Assembly (NCBI GenBank): GCA_018398585.1
Contig: JAGTTD010000003.1
Location: forward strand, 6,642,637-6,706,636
Length of the DNA: 64,000 bases
Source of the DNA: Simmondsia chinensis
Lineage: Eukaryota; Streptophyta; Magnoliopsida; Caryophyllales; Simmondsiaceae
Direction of reading: 5' to 3'
Below the pieces are notes generated by a model. The model saw only the letters and a list, made by a program, of their open reading frames with translations. It was not told where the DNA came from and did not search any database. Below are positions 20,601-30,383 of the stretch, one piece after another. Position 1 is the first letter of the stretch. Each line of letters begins with the position of its first letter. The position numbers and the translations under genes are program-made.

Positions 20601-22775
20601 AGTTAGTGGTGTATTATCAATCATACACTCAAGTAGTTAGTGGTGTATTATCAATCATACACCATGTATGATAGGTTTTAATGGTGTGAAATCAACTTGT
20701 GTTAGTGTGGTTTAAGTAATTAGTGGTGTATAGTCAGTCATACACCGTGTATGATAGGTTTCAATGGTGTGAAATGATCTTGTCTAGGTGTGTTTAAAGT
20801 AATTAGTGGTGTATGATCAATCATGCACCATGTATGATTGGTTTAAATGGTGTGAAATCATTTTTTGTTGCTGTGTTTTATGTCATTAATGGTGTATGAT
20901 CAACCATACACTATGTATGATTGGTTTAAATGGTGTGAAATCATTCTCTGTTGGTGTGTTTTATGTCATAAATGTTGTATGATCAACCATACACCGTGTA
21001 TTATAGGTGTAAATGGTGTGAAATGAACTTGTGCAAGTGTGATTCAAGTAATTAGTGGTGTATGATCAATCATACACTATGTATGATAGGTTTTAATGGT
21101 GTGAAATGATCTTGTCTAGCTGTGTTTCAAGTAATTAGTAGTGTATTATCAATCATACACCGTGTACAATTGGTTTAAATGGTGTGAAATCATTCTTTGT
21201 TGCTCTGTTTTAAGTCATAAATGGTGTATGATCAATCATACACCGTGTATGATTGGTTTAAATGGTGTGAAATCATTCTCTATAGGTCGATTTTATGTCA
21301 TAAATGGTGTATGATCAACCATACACCGTGGATAATAGATTTTAATGGTGTAAAATCAATTTGTGTAAGTGTATTTTAAGTAATTAGTGGTGTATGATCA
21401 ATCATACATGGTGTATAATAAGTTTTAATAGTGTAAAATCAATTTGTGTAAGTGTGTTTTAAGTAATTAGTGGTGTATGATCAATCATACACCGTGTATG
21501 ATGATTTTTAATGGTGTGAAATGAACTTGTACAGGTGTGATTCAAGTAATTAGTGGTGTATGATCAATCATACACCATGTATGATAGGTTTTAATGATAT
21601 GAAATGATCTTGTCTAGCTGTGTTTCAAGTAATTAGTGGTGTATTATCAATCATACACCGTGTATGATTGGCTTAAATGGTGTGAAATCGTTCTCTATTG
21701 CTGTGTTTTAAGTCATAAATAGTGTATGATCAATTATACACCGTGTATGATTGGTTTAAATGATGTGAAATCATTCTCTGTTGGTGTGTTTTATGTCATA
21801 AATGGTGTATGATCAACCATACACCGTGTATGATTTGTTTAAATGGTGTTAGATCAACTTGTGTAGGTGTGTTTCAAGTAATTAGTGATGTATAATTAAT
21901 CATACACCGTGCATGCTAGGTTTTAGTGGTGTGTAATCTTGTTGTGTTGGTGTGTTTTAAGTCACTAATGGTATATGATTGATCATTTTGCAGGAAATGG
22001 ACGTCATAATATATTATATTATGCAGAAGAAACGTGTATTGCCAGATAATTTTGATATGAGGGCAACATGTTCAAACACAATGATTGCTTCTCTGTTTCG
22101 ATCCATTTTCCTTGGCGTGCAGAACAGTGAATTAAAAATTGAAACAGCTTTCCATGATTGAGATTCTTTGATAATCAAGTTTCTTGCAAAGGATGACAAA
22201 TATGGGTTACGATGCCATGACCTTGACAGGGTATACATGCCCATCAATCAAACTGATCACCATTGGTTCCTTGCTTCCATCTATTTTACTAAATGGCGAA
22301 TAGAGGTTTTTGATTCTCTGTACTTCGCAATAGCAAAGGGATTAAGGTTTGAGCATGTGGAGCCAATTACAAGATTACTTCCATATGCTCTTGAGAAGGT
22401 TGATTTTTGGGACATCAGGAAGGAGCTGTCTGAATTCAGATGCAAACCTTTCCGAATCACCTACAAACCGGATTCATGCCAACAACAAATGGGATATGAC
22501 ATATGTTCCCTTGTATATTATTTATTATTCAATGGAAAAAATTAGTAATTATGTTACAATGAAGCCTAATATCCTATTGTGTCATCTGTTTTATATTGAA
22601 CTGCAGGTCAGATTGTGGCATGTTTGTCATAAAGTTTATTGAATTTTTGCTTACAAATAGCCTCAGCATCTCCCAATGCACTCAAGGGCAGATGGAAAAG
22701 TTGCGGATGAATACCTGTGTATACTTGTACAATCATGGAAGAAAGAAACAGATGAAAATGTATACAAGTGAATAA
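17655..22775 (+). pseudogene. DUF1985 / Ulp1-like (C48) cysteine protease gene of the MULE
   Basis: Coding blocks: 17655-17810 (starts MASETRKWSREEVEV), 17898-18149, 18210-18542, coiled coil 18946-19250, 19331-19642, 19747-19855, 21994-22161, 22168-22500 and 22608-22775. The first blocks match DUF1985: GFWHSLIHVV, FGGKMVRLERLEFCIITGL, then IDPNILALVDDVDSFN. The last blocks are a Ulp1 catalytic domain with His in DHHWFLASI (22261-22263), Asp in EVFDS (22312-22314) and Cys in SDCGMFVIKF (22614-22616), so the triad survives. In-frame stops at 18147, 18540, about 19030, 19853 and 22159 show decay. Known family role: SUMO-type isopeptidase captured by MULEs; function in transposition unknown. Confidence 0.85.
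19900..21985 (+). repeat. Satellite array 2: 83-bp repeat, about 25 copies, second intron array of the Ulp1 gene
   Basis: Same palindromic core and orientation as array 1 but a different set of unit variants (TGTGAAATCATTCTCTGTTG, TGAAATGATCTTGTCTAGC). It lies between the block ending at about 19868 (followed by GTATG) and the block starting near 21994 (preceded by TTTTGCAG), so it is intronic. A partial internal duplication appears at about 20605-20660 (TAGTTAGTGGTGTATTATC twice). Confidence 0.93.
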
Positions 22776-23453
22776 AATTATGTGACCCACAATCAACGGC
22801 TGAGATGTAGTACAGAACTGAGGAACCCACCGGCGCGGCACAGACAATACAATGTTGAGACCGATAAGTGGATGCGTTGGTTGCACAAGGGATAAATTTA
22901 CGTTATCTAAATTGTCCCACGGACTTTGATTGGAATTTTCCCAATCTTCACTGGTCGCTGTCGCTGTAGGTATGTCAAAATCCAGTTCAGATGCATCTCC
23001 ACTGGCTGCTTCTTCCATCCCCACGTTCATACATCCACCAAAAGTATCAGGCACCACAGGGTCCAAACCATCATTGTTCTCGTCACCATCTGATAGTGTT
23101 TGAATAGGACTCTGTTGCTCATCAAAGTAAAGATTCCTATCAACCATGGACTCAACAGTAACGAACAAGGTATGCTTCACCCTATCTTCTTTTGCCGGTG
23201 CCTTCCAAATCATAACTAACCTATCATTATTGACATCATACAAGGGCATGTCCCGAACGCAGGTAAGAAATTGAAATTGCATCTTCGAACCTGCATCCAC
23301 CAGAACACCCATCAACTCCACCAAAGTCCTTTGCAAGCCAGCAAAGTCAGTCTTCTCATTCACAAAAATAAAATCCAACTCTCCACCAACGTACTCTGCC
23401 CTCTCGTTAGAGTGTCCACCGTACCGAACACAAGCAATAGCAACATCACCCAT
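22608..23453 (-). pseudogene. MURA-like transposase, N-terminal exon only
   Basis: Starts at 23453 (MGDVAIACVRYGGHSNERAE) just after a splice acceptor (TTCACAG, 23455-23461). It continues YVGGELDFIFVNEKTDFAGL, then an acidic linker. An N-terminal R-Y-G-G...Y-V-G-G-E segment with a ubiquitin-like fold is typical of plant MuDR-type transposases before the DBD_Tnp_Mut domain. The zinc finger and catalytic DDE (MULE) domains are absent: the frame runs on into sequence antisense to the last Ulp1 exon. This looks like an internal deletion that fused the two convergent genes. The last 80 or so residues are therefore antisense and not real protein. Confidence 0.65.
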
Positions 23454-23475
23454 TACTGTGAACACGAAAATAACA

Positions 23476-26400
23476 TGATATTACACCATTAATTACATAA
23501 AACACACCAAGAAAAAATGAAAGAACAGCATTTAAACCAATCATACACCGTGTATGATTAATCATACCCCACTAATGACTTGAAAGACACTAAAACAAGT
23601 TGATTTACACCATTAAAACCCATCAATACACGGTATATGATTGATCATACACCACTATTTACTTAAAACACGTTAAAACAAGTTGATTTTACACCCTTCA
23701 AACCCATCATACACGGTGTATGATTAACCAAACACAGTTAATGACTTGAAAGACACTAAACAAGTTCATTCTACACCATTAAAACCTATCATACACGGTG
23801 TATGATTGATCATACACTACTATTTACTTAAAACACATTAAAACATGTGGATTTTACACCCTTTAAACCCATCATACACGGTGTATGATAGACCAAACAC
23901 CACTAATTACTTAAAACACTAAAACAAGTTGATTTTACACCATTTAGACCAATCATACACAGTGTATGATCAATCATACACCACTAATGACTTACAACAT
24001 ACCAAAAGAAAATTATTTTACACCATATAAACCAATCATACACCGTGTATGATTGATCATTAACCACTAATGACTTCAAACACACCAAGAGAAAATGATA
24101 TAACACCATATAAACCAATAATACATGGTGTATGATTGATCATACACTACTAATGACTTAAAAGACGTTAAAACGAGTTGATTTTACACCCTTTAAACCA
24201 ATCATACACGGTGTATGATTAACCAAACACCACTAATTACATAAAACACACTAAAACAATATGATTTCAAACCATTTAAACCAATCATACACGGTATATG
24301 ATTCATCATACACAACTATTTTCCTTGAAAGACACTAAAAGAAGTTGAATTTACACCATTAAAACCTATTAAACACAGTGTATGATTGATCATATACCAC
24401 TATTTACATAAAACACACTAAAATAAGTTGATTTCACACCATTAAAATCTATCATACACTGTGTATGATTGATCATATACCACTATTTTCTTAAAACACA
24501 TTAACACAAGTTGATTTTACACCCTTAAAACATATCATACACAGTATATGATTGATCATACACCACTATTTTCTTAAAATACACTAAAACAAGTTGATTT
24601 CACACCATTTAGACCAATCATACACGGTGTATGATTGATCATACACCACTATTTACTTAAAACACGTTAAAATAAGTTGATTTTACACCCTTAAAACCTA
24701 TCATTCACGGTGTATGATTGATCATACACCACTAATTGCTTAAAACACACTAAAATAAGTTGTTTTCACACAATTTAGACCAATCATACACAGTGTACGA
24801 TTGATCTTACACCGCTAATGACTTGAATGACACAAAACAAAAGTTGATTTACACCATTTACACGGTGTATGATTGATCATACCCCACTATTTACTTAAAA
24901 CACGTTAAAACAAGTTGACTTTACACCGTTTAAACATATCAGACACGGTGTATGATTAACCGAACACCATTAATGACTTGAAAGACACTGAACAAGTTCA
25001 TTCTACACCATTTAAACCATCATACACGATGTATGATTGATCATGCACCACTATTTACATAAAACACGTTAAAACAAGTTGATTTTACACCCTTTAAACA
25101 CATCATATACGGTGTACGATTAACCCAACACCATTAATGACTTGAAAGACACTAAACAAGGTCATTCTACGCCATTAAAATCTATCATACACGGTGTATA
25201 ATTGATCATACACCACTAATGACTTGAAAGACACTAAAACAAGTTGATTTACACCATTAAAACCTATCATACACGGTGTATGATTGATCATACGCCACTA
25301 TTTTCTTAAAACACATTAACACAAGTTGATTTTACACCCTTAAAACCCATCATACACGGAATATAATTGATCATACACCACTATTTTCTTAAAACACACT
25401 AAAATAAGTTGATTTCACACCATTTAGACCAATCATACATGATGTATGATTGATCATACACCACTATTTACTTAAAACACATTAAAACAAGTTGATTTTA
25501 TACCCTTAAAACCTATCGTACACAGTGTATGATTGATTATACACCACTAATTGCTTAAAACAAATTAAAACAAGTTATTTTCACACCATTTAGACCAATC
25601 ATACACAGTGTATGATTGATCTTACACCACTAATGACTTGAAAGACACTAAAACAAGTTGATTTACACCATTAAAACCTATCAATACATAGTGTATGATT
25701 GATCATACACCACTATTTACTTAAAAGATATTAAAACAAGTTGATTTTACAGCCTTAAAACCTATCATACACGGTGTATGATTGATCATACACCACTATT
25801 TATTTAAAACACACTAAAATAAGTTGATTTCACACCATTTAGAACAATCATACATGGTGTATGATTGATCATACACCACTATTTACTTAAAACACGTTAA
25901 AATAAGTTGATTTTACACCCTTTGAACCCATCATACATGGTGTAAGATTAATCGAATACCACTAATTGCTTAAAACACACTAAAACAAGTTGTTTTTACA
26001 CCATTTAGACCAATCATACGCGGTGTATGGTTGATCTTACACCACTATTGACTTGAAAAACACTAAAACAAGTTGATTTACACCATTAAAACCTATCATA
26101 CACAGTGTATGATTAATCATACACCACTATTTACTTAAAATACATTAAAACAAGTTGATTTTACACAGTTAAAATCAATCATACACAGTGTATAATTAAT
26201 CATACACCACTAATTACTATAAACACACCAACACAAAATGATTTCACGCAATTTAAAGCCATCATACAGGGTATATGATTAATCATACACCACTAACTAC
26301 ATGAAACACACCAAGATAAAATGATTTCACACCATTTAAACCCATCATATACGGTGTATGATTGATCATTCACCATTAATGACTTAACATACACCAACAC

Positions 26401-27130
26401 AACATGGTATTACACCATTTAAATCGATCATAACCATTACTGACTTCAAACAACCAAGAATATATGATATTACACCATTTAAACCAATCATACACGGTTT
26501 ATGATTGATCATACACCATTAATTATTTCAAACAACCAACAAAAAATGATATTATACCATTTACACTAATCATACACGGTGTAAGATTGGTGTTACACCA
26601 CTAATTACTTGAAATACACCAAGGGAAAATGATTGCACACCATTTAAACCCATCATACACGGTGTATGATCAATCATACACCACTAATGACTTAAAACAC
26701 ACCAACACAACTTGATATTACACCATTTAAACCAATCATAACCGTGTATGATTGATCATACGCCATTAATTACTTGAAACAACCAACAACAAATGATATT
26801 ACACTATTTAAACCAATCATACACGACGGTGTATGATTTAATAATACACCATTAATAACTTAACACAAACCAATATACCGTGATAATGCACCATTTAAAC
26901 CCATCATACACGGTGTATGATTGATCATACACCACTCATTACTTGAAACACACCAAGAGAAAATTATTTCACACCATTAAAACCAATCGTACACGGTGTA
27001 TGATTAATCATATGCCATTAATGAGTTGAAACACACCATGAAAAAATGATAATACACCATTTACATCAATAATACACAGTGTATGATTGATCATACACCA
27101 TAAATGACTTGTAACACACTAGCACCAAAT
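23476..27130 (-). repeat. Satellite array 3: 83-bp repeat, about 43 copies, inverted relative to arrays 1 and 2
   Basis: Reverse complement of the array 1 and 2 unit (ATCATACACGGTGTATGATT, then CACCACTATTTACTTAAAAC). It lies between the minus-strand leader exon (donor at 27174) and the acceptor in front of the MURA remnant at 23453, so relative to its own gene it has the same sense as array 1 relative to the Ulp1 gene. It is more diverged at the outer end (26200-27130). Confidence 0.95.
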
Positions 27131-27174
27131 TACAAAGATCCATTAATGACAAATGAATGAAATGATCATTTTAC

Positions 27175-27544
27175 CTTCAATGTCTTATCTGACAACCGTG
27201 AAATGTGTATTGACTCAACCCTGGACCTACCACAATGTCACAATGCTTCAAACCCGTTCTTACAAGGCCTTCTTCTTCTTCTTCCGAGGGCCCAAGTAGG
27301 ACAAGGAAATACGCACGACGCTGAGAATAGAGCTCGGGGATTCCAAAATGAGAGAAGAAGAACAAAAAAGAGAGAATGAGAGATGAGAGAAGGGAGGGAT
27401 AGAATGAAAAGCAACATAGTTGACAAAAAATCAAAAAGTTATCCTTTTGCATTAAATGAGGAGAGAGAAGGACAGAGAGAGAAGGGCAGAGAGAGAGTGG
27501 AAGTCGGGGGGGGGGGGGGGGGGGGGGTGGGGGTAAAGTGAAAG
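27175..27544 (-). other. Leader exon of the MURA-side gene (probable 5' UTR)
   Basis: On the minus strand a CT-rich stretch with a C22 run (27527-27506) ends in ACATTGAAG/GTAAAATG, a good splice donor. The 127-residue minus frame here is Pro- and Ser-rich because of the C and CT runs and is unlikely to be protein. Confidence 0.45.
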
Positions 27545-27636
27545 GATCAAAATTGTCCAAAAGGGTTGGTTTAAGGAGAGAGGGGTTGGAAAAAGATTAA
27601 ACTTAGGGAGGAGGGTCTAAATCGTACGACTTTCCC
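27545..27636 (-). repeat. MULE right terminal inverted repeat
   Basis: Read on the minus strand from 27636: GGGAAAGTCGTACGATTTAG, then TTTAATCTTTTTCC and GGACAATTTTGATCC, the counterpart of the left end. Followed outward by A9 (target duplication). Confidence 0.85.
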
Positions 27637-27958
27637 AAAAAAAAAGAGGGTGCAATAGAAGAAGGGCGGTGGCCACCTCTACCCCTTTCCTTAATTAAAT
27701 AATAATTTATTTTTACCTATTTAATTTAGGTCCCCAGTTATGTACACTATCGAGCTACTTATATTTTCAACACATATTTTTCAACGAACTATGGAAATTT
27801 AAAATTCCTCAATTATAGCTAAAAGTGGCTTTAAATTGGTCTTATACAATTTGAAATGGTCAACTCACCTCAACAGTGGCTAAATCGCCAATCCCATGTT
27901 TCGATTTGTTTCCCTTTGGTAAGGATTGCAGTAAAAAAGGCAAAAACATAATGGTATG

Positions 27959-28018
27959 TGGCCCATGCAGGTCTCGAACCTGCGGGTATTAGCACAACTG
28001 AGCTAGTAGGCCAACCGT
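27959..28018 (-). repeat. tRNA-like fragment (SINE head or tRNA pseudogene)
   Basis: On the minus strand TAGCTCAGTTG (box A) and GGTTCGAGACC (box B) are both near consensus, with paired flanks GCAGG/CCTGC and GTGGCCC-type ends. The boxes are only about 14 nt apart, too close for an intact anticodon arm, so it is not a functional tRNA. Confidence 0.5.
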
Positions 28019-28409
28019 TACACTTTCTCTAAAACTAACATTTACCAACTTCATCTCCATGCTTTCACAAAGAATAAATACTAAAATGTGTCTAATTGTA
28101 TGTATTAAATTTATGTATCAAAAAATATGATAAATATTGTTAAGTTACAGGAAACAATTTTAGTTATATTCTTATTAGCTAATAAACTTTTATTATATGC
28201 ATAAAGTATACAATGGGTTGTATTTTTTAGTATTTATAGCATTACACTTATAGAGTACTCTATAAGTAATTAAATATTTCTTCCACTTTTCACCCTCATC
28301 ATTCCTAAAAAAAATTCTAATTTCTTGTTTCAATGACTTTATTATATACTTTCAGCTTTGCTTAAAATATCACGCATAAATAAAGGTAATTGTTACCATG
28401 ATTCCAAGC

Positions 28410-28545
28410 GCTCTAGTAATGGTTAGAGCAAGTTTACAATGAGACCTTGATCTAGCAGTTAAAGTATTGTTAAGATTAAGACCTTGGCCATAAGATCCTA
28501 GGTTCAAATTCACTTTACCATAAACTAGGTTATCAATTAAAAAAA
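28410..28545 (+). repeat. tRNA-derived SINE-like element with poly(A)
   Basis: Box A-like TAGCAGTTAAAG and box B-like GGTTCAAATTC about 50 nt apart, ending in an A-rich tail after TATCAATT. A related, more decayed copy at about 29305-29400 shares GTGGTTAAA, GAGTTGAGACC and GTTCAAATC. No clear target duplication. Confidence 0.5.
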
Positions 28546-28599
28546 AAAAAAAAAGAAAAATATTGGTTACTTTTTTCTTTTTTTAAACACTAAAAAATA

Positions 28600-28692
28600 T
28601 TGGATCTATTGCAAACTAAAATTCACTAATTTTTTTTAATCTATTCATCAAAAAAAAAAAAAATAGTGAATTTTATTTTGCAATAGGTCCAA
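28600..28692. mobile_element. Small foldback MITE
   Basis: A 29-bp arm starting TTGGATCTATTGCAAA (28600-28628) is the near-perfect inverted complement of 28664-28692 (two mismatches by eye), with a 35-bp A/T-rich loop. It would fold into a strong hairpin. Confidence 0.7.
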
Positions 28693-28734
28693 ATAAAAAA
28701 TTATAAAAAAAATTATTTTTTATAAACATTTATT

Positions 28735-28920
28735 ACATAAATAATTTTTGTAAAAAGTGCTTCCATTAGAGATTTTTGTATGCATTTGTTTTATTTTTTG
28801 TTCTAGTTTTACTTTAAAAGAGAAACACTGTTTTTTTTACTTCATATCAAAAGCAAAAAGCTTCGTTTTTCTATTTAACAGCATACTTTTTGTAAGACCA
28901 AGCACACTCAAATTTAAAAA
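28735..28920. repeat. Dispersed element related to 48240-48570
   Basis: Shares CTACTTTAAA/TTACTTTAAA plus AGAGAAAC, a long T run, CAAAAGCAAAAAGC-type text and a CTATTTAA-AGCAT stretch with 48340-48500 in the same order. Probably a short non-autonomous DNA element. The ends are not defined. Confidence 0.4.
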
Positions 28921-28943
28921 AAAAAAAAATCTAAAAATAGCAT

Positions 28944-28946
<3 letters not shown>

Positions 28947-29005
<59 letters not shown>
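28947..29005. repeat. (TA)n microsatellite
   Basis: An uninterrupted TA run of nearly 60 bp. A poly(T) run follows at about 29071-29093. Confidence 0.97.
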
Positions 29006-29008
<3 letters not shown>

Positions 29009-30383
29009 AACGAAGCCTATCTACAAAAACTTCATACTTAAATGCCAAATCCATATTCCCATGGAGATGGGTTTTTTTTTTTTTTTTTTTTTTTGGGCCG
29101 GGTGAACGAGGTCAGCATGCAATAACTTGAAGTGAAACTGAATTTGAAAAATGAGTACCTGCTAATGAAAGTCTACTAATATTGGGAATGAGGCTGTCAA
29201 AATTTAAACCTGCTAGCTCTCGATGAACAAGACTCAGATAATCATGGACCATGTCTTACCCAAAAATGAGTACCTAACTCCTATTTGCAACCACGAATTG
29301 TAGGGCTTTAGTCCCGTGGTTAAATTATTATTAGAGTTGAGACCATATTAAACGAAGTCCAATGTTCAAATCTTCCATCTCCAAACTCGCTTACCTACCA
29401 AAAGACCATGAATTGTAACCTTTAATTTAAAATTTCACTAATTATATACATGGAATGATTTCAATGAATTCAAGTCTTACATGAACTTCAACCTCCGTTT
29501 GACTTTGGTAAAAACAAGATTCTAAGAACTAGTTTTCCTCTTTTATTTATTTGTCTTGCATTCTTTGATGGAAATAATTTTTCAAGCAAAGTGTTAAATC
29601 CCATCAGTCATTAAATGACTTTCCTCATAAAATTGGGGGAAGTCATTATTACAAATGGTCTAAAAGGTTTCAAGGTGCTCGTCGATTGAATTGAAATGAA
29701 CAGACCGGATTGTAGAAATGGCCATAACTTCAGATAAGTATTGGACTAAAGATGACCAGACCCGAACCTTGGACCGATTTATGTTCTTTAATATATGTGT
29801 AGTTCATGAACATATTAATATACAATTATACAAATGAAGCATACTATAGTTCAGAGTTTTTATATATTCCAACTCAACAAACAGATCCTTATTGGGACAC
29901 AACATAATCCCTGCTGAATTCACAGTTCCATGTACAAGTTTCTTTCTTCGTCTCTGCTAATTTCATAGTTATGAACTCGGAAAATAGAAAACAAGTTGAA
30001 AAATAAAAGAAAATCCACTGAAAAAGGGGGAGGGGGCAAAAAAATGTTATCATCTTGTTTATCTATACAAAATAATGTAACATACGCAAGCAACTAGTCT
30101 AAAAACCACAACAATGACAACAATCTAAACCTCAAACCGCGACAAAAATATCTTCCAAAATTGACACGAACAAGTCCTTCAATCTCTCCTTTTCTTTCCT
30201 CTCTCTCTCTTCCTTTCTCATCTTTTCTTTTTTTTCTTTTTTTTCTTTTTTCCTTATTCTTTGGGTGGGGGTGGTGAGCAAAGAATCATGAAGAAAGTGT
30301 GCTTCCCTTGCACCAGAAAAATTGTTCAAGTTCCAGGTGAGCCAATGGAAATTTTGTGTAGAGAAAGTACCGAAAGTGCTCGT

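Larger units (their letters stand above)
13347..27636. mobile_element. Mutator-like element (MULE, Ulp1-carrying) with internal satellite arrays
   Basis: Terminal inverted repeats of about 95 bp begin GGGAAATCGTAC (left) and, on the minus strand from 27636, GGGAAAGTCGTACG (right). Both continue through TTTAATCTTTTT and GACAATTTTG with moderate identity. Exactly nine As follow the right end (27637-27645) and A12 precedes the left end, giving a 9-bp duplication typical of Mutator inserted in the LINE poly(A). Contents: CT-rich leader exons inside both ends, a DUF1985/Ulp1 gene (+), a MURA N-terminal remnant (-) and three 83-bp repeat arrays. It matches the known class of plant MULEs carrying Ulp1-like proteases. 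It has no complete transposase, so it is non-autonomous. Confidence 0.9.
27646..30383. other. Intergenic: SINE- and MITE-like debris, no gene seen
   Basis: Holds tRNA-like fragments, a foldback MITE, a long (TA)n run and homopolymers (listed separately where supported). Reading frames at 28757-29041 (over the TA run) and 30132-30329 (GA-rich) are low-complexity artefacts. The stretch 30000-30383 probably includes the 3' UTR of the TBC gene; I could not place its poly(A) site. Confidence 0.5.

Noticed and set aside
22608..22850. C-terminal part of the MURA-side frame as protein
   Set aside because: It is antisense to the Ulp1 catalytic Cys exon, which is recognisable on the plus strand.
27177..27560. 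127-residue proline-rich minus frame
   Set aside because: Proline run comes from a C homopolymer; position fits a 5' leader.
27959..28018. Functional tRNA gene
   Set aside because: A and B boxes are about 14 nt apart, so no room for an anticodon arm.
28757..29041. 94-residue reading frame
   Set aside because: Half of it is an Ile-Tyr run from the (TA)n microsatellite.
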